This document shows, piece after piece, positions 44,972-54,592 of a stretch of 64,000 nucleotides of DNA (the first letter of the stretch is position 1; every line of letters begins with the position of its first letter). Where the stretch lies: the NCBI RefSeq assembly GCF_003403015.1, contig NZ_QURL01000001.1:620001-684000 (forward strand). Direction: 5' to 3'. Under the pieces are notes generated by a model. That model was given only the letters and a program-made list of their open reading frames with translations. It had not been told where the DNA came from and searched no databases. Source of the stretch: Fulvimarina endophytica (GTDB lineage Bacteria > Pseudomonadota > Alphaproteobacteria > Rhizobiales > Rhizobiaceae). Made by a program: the position numbers and the translations under genes.

Positions 44972-47233
44972 ATGGCGCGCAGAGACGACCGAGACACCGG
45001 ACCCGAATTCAGCCGTGAAGCGGTTCTGCGCTTCATCGCGGACAATCCCGGCCGGTCGAGCAAGCGCGACATCGCGAAAGCCTTCGGCATCAAGGGCGAT
45101 CGCCGCATCGCCCTGAAGGACCTTCTCACGGATCTGCAGGCCGAAGGTCTTCTCTCCGGCTCGCGCAAGAGCTTCAAGCGCCCGGGCGAACTGCCTTCCG
45201 TCTCGGTGCTGGAGATCCGAGGCCGCGACGCCGATGGCGGCCTCCTTGCGGAACCAACCGAATGGGACGAGGAAGCGGGCGAACGCCCGCGCCTGCCCGT
45301 CAGGCAGAACGAGCGGACCGTCGCGGCCGGTCTCGGCGAGCGCATCCTCGCCCGGATCGAGGATGCGGAAGACGGGTCCCGGATCGCGCGCGTCATCCGC
45401 GTTCTTCAGAAGTCCCGCTCCCTCATGCTCGGCGTCTTCCGGGCCGATCCCCATGGCGGCGGACGGGTCGAACCGGTCGAGCGCAAGCAGAGCGAGATCC
45501 TCGTGCTTCCCGGCGACGAGAACGGCGCGAAGGACGGCGACCTCGTGGAAGCCGATACGCCCAAGCAGCGCCGTTTGGGCCTTCCGATCGGCCGCATCGT
45601 GGAAGTGGTCGGGTCGTCCGCCTCCGAGCGCGCGGTCTCTGCCATCGCACTGCATGCCCACGGCATCCCGCACATCTTCCCCGAAGGCGTGATCGCGGAG
45701 GCCGAGAGTGCCGGGCCGGCCACCATGGAGAACCGCGAGGACTGGCGCGCCCTTCCCCTCGTGACCATCGACCCCGTCGACGCCAAGGACCACGACGACG
45801 CGGTCCACGCGGTGCCGGACGACGATGCGGCGAACCCCGGCGGCATGATCGTTACCGTCGCCATCGCCGATGTGGCCGCCTATGTGCGCTACGGCACGAG
45901 GCTCGACGCAGAGGCGAGGCTCCGGGGCAATTCGGTGTACTTTCCCGATCGTGTCGTACCGATGCTGCCCGAGCGGATCTCGAACGATCTCTGCTCCCTG
46001 AAGGAGAACGTGGACCGCCCTGCTCTCGCGGTCCGCATGACGATCGGAGCGGATGGGCGCAAGCGCTCCCACAGCTTCCACCGCGTCATGATGCGCAGTC
46101 GCGCAAAACTTGCCTACGAGGCGGCACAGGCGGCGATCGACGATACGCCGAACGAGGTTTCCGACGAGGTTCGCGAAACGATTTTGAAGCCCCTGTGGGA
46201 CGCCTATCGTCTCGTTTCCAAGGAACGGAACGAACGCGGTCCGCTCTCCCTCGAACTGCCCGAACGCAAGCTGAAGCTCGACGCTGCCGGCAGGGTCGCG
46301 ACGGTCGTCGTGCCGGAGCGGCTGGACGCCCACCGGCTGATCGAGGAGTTCATGATCCTCGCCAACGTGGCCGCGGCCGAGACGCTGGAGGCGAAACGTC
46401 AGGCCCTCGTCTACCGCGTCCATGATTCGCCGTCGCTCGCCAAGCTCGAATCCCTGCGCGAATTCCTGAAGACGCTCGATATCTCGCTGGCGAAGAGCGG
46501 ATCGCTCCGCCCGTCGCATTTCAACGGCATCCTCGCGCAGGTGAAGGGCGGCGAAAGCGAGAGCCTCGTCAACGAGGTGGTTCTTCGCACCCAGTCCCAG
46601 GCCGTCTACCAGCCGGAAAATCTCGGCCATTTCGGCCTCAACCTCGCCCGATACGCTCACTTCACCTCGCCGATTCGCCGCTATGCCGATCTCATCGTCC
46701 ACCGTGCGCTCATTCTGGCGCTCGGGCTTGGAAGCGATGGCCTGACGAAGGAGGAGGAGGCCGATCTCGTCGAGACTGCCGAGGCGATCTCGCAGGCCGA
46801 GCGCAGGGCGATGGCGGCCGAGCGCGACACGGTGGACCGGCTGATCGCGCACCATCTTGCCGATCAGGTCGGCGAGGACTTCGAGGGCCGCATCACCGGC
46901 GTCACCAAGGCCGGGCTGTTCGTCGCCCTGCCCGCCTTCGGCGCGGACGGGTTCGTGCCGATCTCGACCCTCGGCGACGAGTTCTTCCGCTTCGACGAGG
47001 CCTCCCGCATGGTCGTCGGGGAGCGCAGCGGCAAGGGCTACCGGCTCGGCGATACGGTGGAGATCCGGATCGCCGAGGTGCTTCCGCTCGCCGGCTCCAT
47101 GCAGTTCGAGATGCTGACGGAGCCGCGCAAGCTGCCTCGCACGACCCAGTCCTTTCACAAATCGGCCAAGGCAACGCGCAATCATCGGCGCGCGTCGCGA
47201 ACCTCGGCGCCCAAGGGAAGAAAGCGCAGATGA
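44972..47233 (+). CDS. rnr: Ribonuclease R
   Basis: A 753-residue 3'-5' exoribonuclease of the RNB family that degrades structured RNA. An N-terminal helix-turn-helix-like region (20-60) precedes the cold-shock domains; the RNB catalytic block begins TIDPVDAKDHDDAVHAV, with the Mg-binding aspartates, and later TSPIRRYADLIVHRAL. A C-terminal S1 domain spans about 630-715. A short basic tail (NHRRASRTS...GRKRR) follows. Its stop overlaps the DUF983 gene start (ATGA-type). Confidence 0.95.
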   Translation: MARRDDRDTGPEFSREAVLRFIADNPGRSSKRDIAKAFGIKGDRRIALKDLLTDLQAEGLLSGSRKSFKRPGELPSVSVLEIRGRDADGGLLAEPTEWDEEAGERPRLPVRQNERTVAAGLGERILARIEDAEDGSRIARVIRVLQKSRSLMLGVFRADPHGGGRVEPVERKQSEILVLPGDENGAKDGDLVEADTPKQRRLGLPIGRIVEVVGSSASERAVSAIALHAHGIPHIFPEGVIAEAESAGPATMENREDWRALPLVTIDPVDAKDHDDAVHAVPDDDAANPGGMIVTVAIADVAAYVRYGTRLDAEARLRGNSVYFPDRVVPMLPERISNDLCSLKENVDRPALAVRMTIGADGRKRSHSFHRVMMRSRAKLAYEAAQAAIDDTPNEVSDEVRETILKPLWDAYRLVSKERNERGPLSLELPERKLKLDAAGRVATVVVPERLDAHRLIEEFMILANVAAAETLEAKRQALVYRVHDSPSLAKLESLREFLKTLDISLAKSGSLRPSHFNGILAQVKGGESESLVNEVVLRTQSQAVYQPENLGHFGLNLARYAHFTSPIRRYADLIVHRALILALGLGSDGLTKEEEADLVETAEAISQAERRAMAAERDTVDRLIAHHLADQVGEDFEGRITGVTKAGLFVALPAFGADGFVPISTLGDEFFRFDEASRMVVGERSGKGYRLGDTVEIRIAEVLPLAGSMQFEMLTEPRKLPRTTQSFHKSAKATRNHRRASRTSAPKGRKRR

Positions 47234-47670
47234 GTGATATCACCAGATACAGCGCCGACCCGAGCGCCATCCGCACGGCCAACGACACCGAGGCCGAGCG
47301 CAATCTCGGCAGTGCGATGCTGCGGGGTCTCGCCTGCAAATGCCCCAATTGCGGGGAAGGCAAACTCTTCAAGAGCTTCGTGAAAAGTGTCGATGCCTGC
47401 GACGCCTGCGGCCAGGAAATCCACCATCACCGTGCCGACGACCTGCCACCCTATCTCACCATCTTCATCGTCGGCCATGTGGTCGTCGCCCTGTTCATGG
47501 CGGCAGAGAACGCCGTCGACCTGTCGATCTGGGCGCATATGGCGATCTGGGTGCCGGTGACGATCCTCCTCTCCCTCGTCCTCATGCAACCGCTGAAGGG
47601 AGCGACGATCGGGCTCCAATGGGCTCTTCGGCTCGGCGGCTTCAGCGGGAAGGGTGAGGACGTGGAGTGA
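47230..47670 (+). CDS. DUF983 membrane protein with zinc-ribbon
   Basis: A 146-residue protein. It starts with a soluble part carrying a zinc-ribbon (CPNCGEGKLF and CDACGQEI, about 38-63), then two hydrophobic helices (about 75-120). DUF983 proteins are conserved in alphaproteobacteria but uncharacterised; some sit near cytochrome oxidase genes. Here it is wedged between rnr and a NUDIX gene, overlapping both by 4 nt. Confidence 0.87.
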   Translation: MSDITRYSADPSAIRTANDTEAERNLGSAMLRGLACKCPNCGEGKLFKSFVKSVDACDACGQEIHHHRADDLPPYLTIFIVGHVVVALFMAAENAVDLSIWAHMAIWVPVTILLSLVLMQPLKGATIGLQWALRLGGFSGKGEDVE

Positions 47671-48431
47671 CGGCCACGGTGGTCGACGGGAGCGCGACGG
47701 GCGCTCGCCCGAGCGCGCATCGGATCGGAACGCACGAAACTGCGATCATCGCTCCCGCAGCGGTACGGGACGCAGCGAGCCTCGTTGTCGTGGACCTTGA
47801 ACACGACGAGCCCCGCTTCCTGATGGGGCTGCGCAATCGCGACCATCGGTTCATGCCCAGCGTCTACGTTTTCCCCGGGGGCGCCGTGGAGAGCGGCGAC
47901 CTGCTGCTTTCGTCCCGGTTCCAGCTTTCGCTGGACGCCCGCACCCGTCTCGGTGCCGCGACCACATTCGATGCGTCCTGCCTGAGCGCCCTGCCCCTTG
48001 CGGCCATCCGCGAGACCTTCGAGGAGACCGGCGAGATCCTCGGAGAGGATGCTGCGTTCGCCGAACCTCCCGAAAACTGGGCGGCGTTCGCGAACGAAGG
48101 CTACAGGCCGGCTTGTGATGGTCTCGTTCCCGTTGCTCGGGCCATCACGCCGCCGGGCTATCCGATCCGATACGACGCCCGCTTCTTCGCCTGCGAGCGC
48201 GCATGTCTCGCCGATCGTGGCCAGGCACGCGTTTCCAGCCCCGGTGACGAACTCGAGCGCCTCGGCTGGTATAGCGAGCGTGATCTGAAGGACATGCCGC
48301 TTGCCGATATCACGCGTCGTATCCTAAACGACATCACGCTCCGCCTTGCGGCCGGAACCCTCCTCGATCCGAGTCGGCCGATGGCTTTCCACCACAGAGA
48401 GAACGGCAGTTCGGCCCTCGACTTCCTATGA
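47667..48431 (+). CDS. NUDIX hydrolase with insertion in the Nudix box (NUDT19/7-like)
   Basis: A 254-residue pyrophosphohydrolase. The first half of the Nudix box is FPGGAVESGD (69-78) and the second half is AAIRETFEETGEILGE (112-127), so about 31 residues are inserted in the middle. NUDT19-type CoA diphosphatases show an insertion in the same place, which makes CoA or acyl-CoA a possible substrate; this is inference. The start is a GTG overlapping the DUF983 TGA (GTGA), and the stop overlaps the MFS ATG. Confidence 0.84.
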   Translation: MTATVVDGSATGARPSAHRIGTHETAIIAPAAVRDAASLVVVDLEHDEPRFLMGLRNRDHRFMPSVYVFPGGAVESGDLLLSSRFQLSLDARTRLGAATTFDASCLSALPLAAIRETFEETGEILGEDAAFAEPPENWAAFANEGYRPACDGLVPVARAITPPGYPIRYDARFFACERACLADRGQARVSSPGDELERLGWYSERDLKDMPLADITRRILNDITLRLAAGTLLDPSRPMAFHHRENGSSALDFL

Positions 48432-49651
48432 CGCGCCCGGATCTGGAGGCCGGCCCCATGCCCAAGCGCAAATCGGATGAGATCATCGGCGATGTCGAGG
48501 CGCGCCTGGAGCGGATCGACTGGGTTTCGGCGTCCGCCGCCATCGCCTCCATCAGCGCCGTCGGTATCGCGCTCGGTCTCGGCCTTCCGCTCCTCAGCGT
48601 GATTCTGGAGCGGCGAGGCATCTCTGCGAGCCTCATCGGAGCCAACACCGCGGTCGCGGGTCTCGCCTCCCTGATCGCGGCTCCCCTGGTCACGCCCATC
48701 GCCCGGCGCCTGACTGTCCGCCTCACAATGCTGCTCGCGATCATCGCAAGCGCGATCTCCGCGATTGGATTCTACGTCTTCGAGGCGTTCTGGATGTGGT
48801 TCCCGCTCCGCCTCGTCTTCCATTTCTCGATCACCGCGCTGTTCATCCTCTCGGAATTCTGGATCAACGCGGCCGCCCCCTCCCATCAGAGGGGGTTCAT
48901 TCTCGGCATCTACGCGACGGTTCTCTCGCTGGGCTTCGCCGCCGGCCCCTACATCTTCTCGGTCGTCGGATCGGAGGGCTTTCTGCCCTTCGGCATCGGG
49001 GCCGGCGTCATCGCCTTCGCCGCCCTGCCCTTGCTCCTCGCCTGGAACCGCCAGCCTCCGCTGGAGCGGCGGGGCAACGACCGGTCGTTCTGGAAATATA
49101 TCTGGCTGATCCCCACCGCGACGGGCGCCGTTCTCGTCTTCGGCGCGGTGGAAGCCGGCGGCTTCGCACTGTTCCCTGTCTTCGGCAATCGGATCGGCTT
49201 CGACGAGGCCTCCGCCGCCCAACTTCTGACGGCAATCGGCCTCGGCAACGTCTTCATGCAGATCCCGATCGGTCTCGTTTCCGATCGCGTAAAGGATCGG
49301 CGCACGCTCCTGCTGATCTTCGCGATCGTGGGGCTGGTGGGGTCCCTCTTCCTGCCGTCCCTGTCCACGAACTGGGCGTTCATGGCCGGCGTCTTGTTCC
49401 TCTGGGGCGGCGTGGTCGCGGGCCTCTACACGGTCGGCCTCGCCCATCTCGGCTCCAAACTGTCCGGATCGGATCTCGCCGCCGCCAATGCCGCCTTCAT
49501 CTTCTGCTATTCGGCCGGAATGCTCGTCGGACCGCAGGTGATCGGATCGGGCATGGACATCTTCGGACCGGACGGCTTCGCGTGGTCGCTCGCCCTCTTC
49601 TTCGGCCTCTACCTCATCCTCGTCGGCACACGCAGATTCTTCGTGCGCTGA
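48428..49651 (+). CDS. MFS transporter (YcaD-like)
   Basis: A 407-residue major facilitator with 12 hydrophobic segments and a 28-residue cytosolic N-terminus. Recognisable points are the GLPLLSVILERRG helix-1 end, the conserved SEFWINAAAPSHQRG loop after helix 4, and QIPIGLVSDRVKDRRTLLL as motif A-like in the second half. The SEFWIN loop resembles YcaD-type proteins. The start ATG overlaps the NUDIX stop (ATGA). The substrate is unknown. It closes the topA-rnr-DUF983-NUDIX-MFS run. Confidence 0.86.
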   Translation: MTRPDLEAGPMPKRKSDEIIGDVEARLERIDWVSASAAIASISAVGIALGLGLPLLSVILERRGISASLIGANTAVAGLASLIAAPLVTPIARRLTVRLTMLLAIIASAISAIGFYVFEAFWMWFPLRLVFHFSITALFILSEFWINAAAPSHQRGFILGIYATVLSLGFAAGPYIFSVVGSEGFLPFGIGAGVIAFAALPLLLAWNRQPPLERRGNDRSFWKYIWLIPTATGAVLVFGAVEAGGFALFPVFGNRIGFDEASAAQLLTAIGLGNVFMQIPIGLVSDRVKDRRTLLLIFAIVGLVGSLFLPSLSTNWAFMAGVLFLWGGVVAGLYTVGLAHLGSKLSGSDLAAANAAFIFCYSAGMLVGPQVIGSGMDIFGPDGFAWSLALFFGLYLILVGTRRFFVR

Positions 49652-49692
49652 CGGTGATCGGGCATGAGAGATCGTCCTCGCCGCCGCAGCAG

Positions 49693-49723
49693 GGCCGACG
49701 CCGCTCGTAGATCCGCGTCGGCC
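49693..49723. terminator. Hairpin between convergent MFS and cupin genes
   Basis: A perfect 9-bp GC stem (GGCCGACGC with its complement) with a 13-nt loop, between the two stops. No T-run follows on either strand. A bidirectional, Rho-assisted terminator is possible. Confidence 0.5.
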
Positions 49724-49769
49724 TGCGCCAGCTTGAATGCCCAAAGCCGTCAGCGCTTCGCGTCGCTTC

Positions 49770-50258
49770 TCACGTCTCGTGCGGGTGACGATGGATCGGA
49801 TCGACCCAGTAGACTTCTTCCGGCCTCTCGACCGGTTCGACGCCTTCGATATTCACCACCACCGCCTCGTTGTCCGAGCGCATGAGAACGCATTCGAGGG
49901 ATTGGTTCTCGGCCGCGTTGATTTCCTGATGCGGCACGAAGGGAGGTACGAAGATGAAGTCGCCAGGTCCGGCCTCTGCGACGAATTCGAGGTTCTCTCC
50001 CCACCGCATACGGGCCTTGCCGCTGACGACGTAGATCACGCTTTCCAACTCGCCGTGGTGGTGAACGCCGGTCTTGGCATTGGGCGCTATGCTGACCGTA
50101 CCGGCCCAGATCTTCTGCGCCCCGACGCGCGCCTTGTCGATGGCTGCCTGTCGATACATGCCCGGTGTCTGGGGCGTGTTGTCGTCAAGCTGGTCACCCC
50201 TGATGACGCGCACGCCGTTATGCTTCCAGTCGTGATGCGTGCTGGTCTCGTTCGCCAT
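49770..50258 (-). CDS. Cupin-domain protein
   Basis: A 162-residue single cupin. Motif 1 is GVHHHGELESVIYVVSG and motif 2 is PGDFIFVPPFVPHQEIN, both with the metal-binding histidines and glutamate. The start ATG at 50258 follows GGGAGGAG, so the longer in-frame extension is not needed. Similar cupins bind small organic ligands or act as isomerases; I cannot assign a substrate. It stands alone. Confidence 0.86.
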   Translation of the reverse strand: MANETSTHHDWKHNGVRVIRGDQLDDNTPQTPGMYRQAAIDKARVGAQKIWAGTVSIAPNAKTGVHHHGELESVIYVVSGKARMRWGENLEFVAEAGPGDFIFVPPFVPHQEINAAENQSLECVLMRSDNEAVVVNIEGVEPVERPEEVYWVDPIHRHPHET

Positions 50259-50465
50259 CCCATTCTCCTCCCGCTTCGCCATGACCGTATCTCGGCACAC
50301 TAGGAACCAGAGATCGGCCGGCAGTCGTCTCATTCAACCGCATCCGGCGCCATCTGGAAACACGCAAGGCGCAGGACATGGTCCGGCAGGGATCGCGACC
50401 GGCTTCCGGGCGTCGCGGCAGGCTTGACGGCCACGATATCCGACAGGCGATCTCACAACGAAAAA

Positions 50466-50489
50466 AGGCGCGATCGGATGATCGCGCCT
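50466..50489 (-). terminator. Rho-independent terminator after mucR
   Basis: A perfect 10-bp stem (AGGCGCGATC with its complement) with a 4-nt loop. On the minus strand it is followed by T6. It lies about 50 nt past the mucR stop. Confidence 0.85.
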
Positions 50490-50537
50490 CTTCTCGTCAT
50501 CGGGTGGTCCCGATCGAAATGAACTGCGCCGACCGCC

Positions 50538-50966
50538 TCAGCGGCCGCGACGGCGCTTGTGTCCGAGGCCCATCTGCTTGGCGAGACGCGAACGAGCGGC
50601 GGCATAATTCGGGGCGACCATCGGATAGTCCGCCGGCAGATCCCACTTGTCGCGATATTCTTCGGGAGACAGGTTGTAGTGGGTCATCAGGTGACGCTTC
50701 AGCGACTTGAACTTCTTTCCGTCTTCCAGACAGATGATGTAGTCGTCGGTCACCGACTTCTTCACGGGCACGGCGGGCTTGGGCTTTTCCACCTGGCTCT
50801 GCTGCACGGGCGCCGTGGTGCGGCCGAGAGCGCCGTAAACGTCCGAGATCAGTGAAGGCAGTTCGGAGACGGGAAGCGAGTTGTTACTGACATAGGCAGC
50901 AACGACTTCCGCCGTCAGCTCCATCAGCATTTCGTTGTTGTCGGCCAGCGGTTCGATCTGGTCCAT
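50538..50966 (-). CDS. mucR: MucR/Ros-family zinc-finger transcriptional regulator
   Basis: A 142-residue DNA-binding protein of the prokaryotic zinc-finger family that, in rhizobia and Brucella, controls exopolysaccharide, motility and cell-cycle genes. The finger is [20 protein letters not shown] (C79, D82, H92, H96), so the second cysteine is Asp, a variation known in MucR relatives. [22 protein letters not shown] follows. The start ATG at 50966 fits the family (MDQIEP...). A terminator lies downstream and about 1 kb without a gene lies upstream. Confidence 0.94.
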   Translation of the reverse strand: MDQIEPLADNNEMLMELTAEVVAAYVSNNSLPVSELPSLISDVYGALGRTTAPVQQSQVEKPKPAVPVKKSVTDDYIICLEDGKKFKSLKRHLMTHYNLSPEEYRDKWDLPADYPMVAPNYAAARSRLAKQMGLGHKRRRGR

Positions 50967-51974
50967 GAGGAAAGTCCTTTCGGGTTTCGAGAGCATCGCC
51001 CGACGGGAGAATACCGCCACAACACCCGTCATGACGCCTCGAGGTCGAGAAGCAGAGCCCTGACGCGGAAGTCGTGGGCGCTTATCTCTTGTATTGTTAT
51101 CCGTTTACTTGATGTCAACCCCACGACCGTCGCGGAGATAGTTTTCCTGCGTCGTTCGGAAGATATTTCTCTTCGAAACGGTTTGTTCGATAAGCAGGCT
51201 AGCGATCGATCGAGGCAGAAATCAGGACATTCTCCCGTCTTCAACGTATCCGATCAGACGGACCCGACTTTAATGCTTACGATTCCGTAAGTTGGCGGTT
51301 CGAATGAGTGCTCCCGTAAATTCCACGTTTCCCGCAAACGGCGAGTTCTCTTCGCGATCAGGCGACCGGACGGTGCCTGATTTCGGATCAGAATCACAAT
51401 TGCGAGTGAACTACGACTTCTGTTCGGCTCAACTCAGGACGAGCGCCGCTCAACATTCGGATCGCACGAAACTGTTGAAAACCCGGAAACCCATATTCGT
51501 CTCTCGACGCATCTCGAACGGGTGCCGGTGCGATCCGCTATCAGACCTCGACGTCGAGCAGGATCCGGGAATCGGCACTTCGTGACGAGAGTCCACAATC
51601 CGGGCCCGGCCGGGGCTCGAACAACGGATGAACGCTCTGGTGCAGAGCTCGGACGAACGAGCGTCGTAACCGCGCCAGCGTCTCGCAGGATCGAGCGGAG
51701 GCCGGGCGAGCTGAAGCGCCGGCAGGCGGTGTACTTAGGGCAAGCGCGAGGCGGTCGGACATCCGTGGCCGCGGCCTTCGGAACTGACCATGCGGCCGGC
51801 AGAATCGGTTATCCGACGAACGCGCGCCAGTGGCCGAAAGGCCTGACCAGCGTTCGTCCGCGAGGTCTCGCGAGGCGATCGCCGCGTCGAACCGGTCGGG
51901 CAGAAGCGACGACGAAGCACGCACCCAGGCGCCGCCGGAAATCCGCCGACGCAGGAGAGCTTCGGTCGAATCGC
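50967..51974. other. Unusually long non-coding stretch (about 1 kb) upstream of mucR
   Basis: Parts near 51060-51290 look more AT-rich than their neighbours. A 16-bp dyad (CTTACG-N4-CGTAAG) lies at 51276-51291. Open frames on both strands here have no family match and no convincing RBS. I see nothing I can call a gene; regulatory RNA or MucR autoregulatory sites are possible. Confidence 0.5.
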
Positions 51975-52343
51975 TCAGCCGTGGGCCATGCGGGGCAAAT
52001 CGGCCTCTTCACGCTGCGCATCGCGCTGCTGCAGCTTTTCGGCATGTTCGAATTCCGCTTCGGCTTCTTCGAGCGCGATCTTCGCCGCATTGATCTGGAC
52101 CCGCAGATCGTTGACCGAGTTGGCGAGGTTGGCGCGGCGCTGATGGGCGGCCTTCGCGAACATCGGATAGGCGAAATGATTCTGATCGGTGATTCCGCTC
52201 TTGGCTTCCTCCGAGGCGATCTGTGCATCGAGATCGGCGCACATGCGGTCGAATTCCGCCATCATGAGCTCGAGCTGTTCCACCTGACGGCGCTTTTCGT
52301 TCAATTTGAACCGTGCGAGCCTGGTCAGATTGTCTTTTTTCAT
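51975..52343 (-). CDS. fliJ: FliJ-like flagellar export protein
   Basis: A 122-residue coiled-coil protein. The sequence starts KKDNLTRLARFKLNEKRRQVEQLE and has heptad-rich LDAQIASEEAKSG and LRVQINAAKIALEEAEAEF stretches. This small FliJ-like form beside ctrA is a recurrent rhizobial arrangement. FliJ helps dock the flagellar ATPase FliI to the export gate. The ATG has GGGGA upstream. No other flagellar gene is in the window. Confidence 0.78.
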   Translation of the reverse strand: MKKDNLTRLARFKLNEKRRQVEQLELMMAEFDRMCADLDAQIASEEAKSGITDQNHFAYPMFAKAAHQRRANLANSVNDLRVQINAAKIALEEAEAEFEHAEKLQQRDAQREEADLPRMAHG

Positions 52344-52705
52344 ATGCGATCCCCTTGCGGTCTTACGCTCCCCGGGGCGAGCAACCGCACCCGTGCGCCT
52401 CTGCTTCGGACAAGGCTCGATTGCTAGGCCTTAACCATCTGTTTACGCGCAGGGTTAATCATAGGGACGAGGTTTTAAGGCCGGGTAAATCGGGATCGAC
52501 GCGATCGCCTCTTGGACGGATCGCTTCAGGACCGGGCACATCGAGTGCCGCTCGACCTGACGTCCGCAGATGCCTGCGGCCTGGTCCATGACGGGCCGAT
52601 AGCATTTGTTAACCATCTCGTGCCAACATCGTGGCCGAACTAAGACAGAACCAAGCTTTGCTGAACCGATCACGTCTCGGAACAGCCGGCTGAGAGGACC
52701 TTTTG
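52344..52705. promoter_or_regulatory. Divergent fliJ-ctrA promoter region with CtrA half-sites
   Basis: TTAACC occurs at 52431 (as TTAA-N7-TTTA) and at 52609, and its inverse GGTTAA at 52453. CtrA recognises TTAA-N7-TTAA or TTAACC-type half-sites, so autoregulation of ctrA, with fliJ control, is likely. I saw no clear sigma-70 box. Confidence 0.62.
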
Positions 52706-53398
52706 ATGCGCGTTCTTTTGATTGAAGACGATAGTGCAGTCGCACAGAGCATCGAGCTCATGCTGAAATCCGAAAGCTTCAACGTCTACACGACGGATCT
52801 CGGCGAAGAGGGAGTCGATCTCGGCAAGCTCTACGATTACGATCTGATCCTTCTCGACCTGAACTTGCCGGACATGTCCGGCTACGAGGTTCTTCGCACG
52901 CTTCGTCTGTCCAAGGTCAAGACGCCGATCCTGATCCTGTCCGGCATGGCAGGCATCGAGGACAAGGTTCGCGGCCTCGGCTTCGGCGCCGACGACTACA
53001 TGACCAAACCCTTCCACAAGGACGAACTGGTCGCCCGCATCCACGCCATCGTAAGGCGCTCCAAGGGACACGCCCAGTCGGTCATCAACACCGGTGATCT
53101 CACGGTCAATCTCGATGCCAAGACCGTGGAAGTGGGCGGCCAGCGCGTCCACCTTACCGGCAAGGAATACGCCATGCTGGAGCTTCTGTCGCTCCGCAAG
53201 GGGACGACCCTCACCAAGGAGATGTTCCTCAACCATCTCTATGGCGGCATGGACGAGCCGGAACTGAAGATCATCGACGTCTTCATCTGCAAGCTGCGCA
53301 AGAAGCTCTCCAACGCCACCGGCGGCAAGAACTATATCGAGACCGTCTGGGGTCGCGGCTACGTGCTGCGCGAGATCGAGGAAGAAGTGGCCGCCTGA
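52706..53398 (+). CDS. ctrA: Cell-cycle response regulator CtrA
   Basis: A 230-residue OmpR-class response regulator and master regulator of cell-cycle, division and flagellar genes in alphaproteobacteria. The receiver has the phosphoacceptor D51 in [16 protein letters not shown] and the [10 protein letters not shown] lysine near residue 105. The winged-helix domain includes [14 protein letters not shown] and [16 protein letters not shown], near identical to rhizobial CtrA. The ATG at 52706 follows GAGAGG; the preceding TTG is in frame but unlikely. A strong terminator follows. Confidence 0.97.
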   Translation: MRVLLIEDDSAVAQSIELMLKSESFNVYTTDLGEEGVDLGKLYDYDLILLDLNLPDMSGYEVLRTLRLSKVKTPILILSGMAGIEDKVRGLGFGADDYMTKPFHKDELVARIHAIVRRSKGHAQSVINTGDLTVNLDAKTVEVGGQRVHLTGKEYAMLELLSLRKGTTLTKEMFLNHLYGGMDEPELKIIDVFICKLRKKLSNATGGKNYIETVWGRGYVLREIEEEVAA

Positions 53399-53423
53399 GG
53401 CCCTGCCCTTTTCCACTGCAACG

Positions 53424-53459
53424 AAAAGCCCGTTTCGCCGATCGGCGGACCGGGCTTTT
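53424..53459 (+). terminator. Rho-independent terminator after ctrA
   Basis: Arms AAAAGCCCG and CGGGCTTTT (9 bp, perfect) enclose a second inner pairing around CGCCGATCGGCG. The stem ends in a T-run on the plus strand. Confidence 0.88.
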
Positions 53460-53638
53460 GCTTGTGGGGTCTTCGTGATTCTCGATTGGGCCACGATGCG
53501 GACGAGAGGCCCGCCGTCAGTGTCAGGCCATCAACCTTCGAATCCGATCCTCAGGCAGCGAGCCCAATCTCTGGCCGGGTGCTCGGGCGGCAAGAATGCC
53601 GAGATCCAGTTCGAGCGCCTCGACAACGAAGCCGCCGT

Positions 53639-54592
53639 TCAGGACGCGCTCTCGTCGTCCCACTTCTTCGGCGGCTTGTTTCGACCGAAGTTCGGCTTCG
53701 CCGTTTCCTGACCCGCCTCGATGATCTCGCGCCGGATGGCGCGCGTCTTCGTGAAGGTGTCGAAGAGCTGTTCGCCCTTGCCGTCGCGAATCGCCCGCTG
53801 CAGCACCGACAGGTCCTCGGAGAATCGTGCGAGAACCTCCAGCGTCGCATCGCGGTTGTTCAGGAACACGTCCCGCCACATGGTCGGGTCCGACGAAGCG
53901 AGGCGGGTGAAATCGCGAAAGCCCGACGCCGAATATTTCACGACTTCCGACTGCGTCACCTCTTCCATGTCGTAGGCGGTGCCGACGATGTTGTAGGCGA
54001 TGAGATGCGGCAGGTGGCTGACGATCGCGAGGACGCGGTCGTGATGCTCCGCAGTCATCTCCTCGACCGTCGAGCCGCAGGCTTCCCAGAAGGCCCTCAG
54101 CCGCGCGATGGCGGCCTCGTCGACCGGCTGCACCGGCGTCAGGATGCACCAGCGGTTCTGGAAGAGTTCGGCAAAGCCCGCATCGGGGCCGGACTGTTCG
54201 GTGCCGGCGATCGGATGGGCGGGCACGAAATGAACATGGTCCGGCAGATGCGGCTGCATCTGCGAGACGATCGAAGCCTTGACGGATCCGACATCCGAGA
54301 CGATCGCTCCGGCGCGCAGGGAGGGGGCGATCGCCTCTGCCACGGCTCCGCAGGCGCCGACGGGAACGCAGAGAATGACGAGATCGGCATCGCGAACAGC
54401 CTCCGCCGCATCGCCATGATAGCTGTCGCCCAAGCCGAGTTCCTCGGCACGACGCAATGTCCCGTCGCTTCGCGAGGAGATCGCAATGTGGCGCGCAAGG
54501 CCGTGGGCCCGAACGTTCAGGGCGATCGAGGAGCCGATCAGGCCGATCCCGATCAGCGCGATCTTCTCGAAGGGCTCGAAAGCAGGGGTCAT
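53639..54592 (-). CDS. tyrC: Prephenate/arogenate dehydrogenase TyrA (TyrC)
   Basis: A 317-residue NAD(P)-dependent enzyme of tyrosine synthesis that oxidatively decarboxylates prephenate or arogenate. The nucleotide loop is GIGLIGSS (15-22), and [22 protein letters not shown] and [10 protein letters not shown] blocks carry the family residues, including the catalytic histidine. It is the third gene of the chorismate mutase-hisC-tyrC run; its start overlaps the hisC stop (ATGA). Confidence 0.91.
   Translation of the reverse strand: MTPAFEPFEKIALIGIGLIGSSIALNVRAHGLARHIAISSRSDGTLRRAEELGLGDSYHGDAAEAVRDADLVILCVPVGACGAVAEAIAPSLRAGAIVSDVGSVKASIVSQMQPHLPDHVHFVPAHPIAGTEQSGPDAGFAELFQNRWCILTPVQPVDEAAIARLRAFWEACGSTVEEMTAEHHDRVLAIVSHLPHLIAYNIVGTAYDMEEVTQSEVVKYSASGFRDFTRLASSDPTMWRDVFLNNRDATLEVLARFSEDLSVLQRAIRDGKGEQLFDTFTKTRAIRREIIEAGQETAKPNFGRNKPPKKWDDESAS

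Noticed and set aside
51276..51330. A T-arm-like string (GGTTCGAAT) after a dyad, suggesting a tRNA fragment
   Set aside because: The flanking bases do not pair as a T stem and no acceptor, D or anticodon arms are present.
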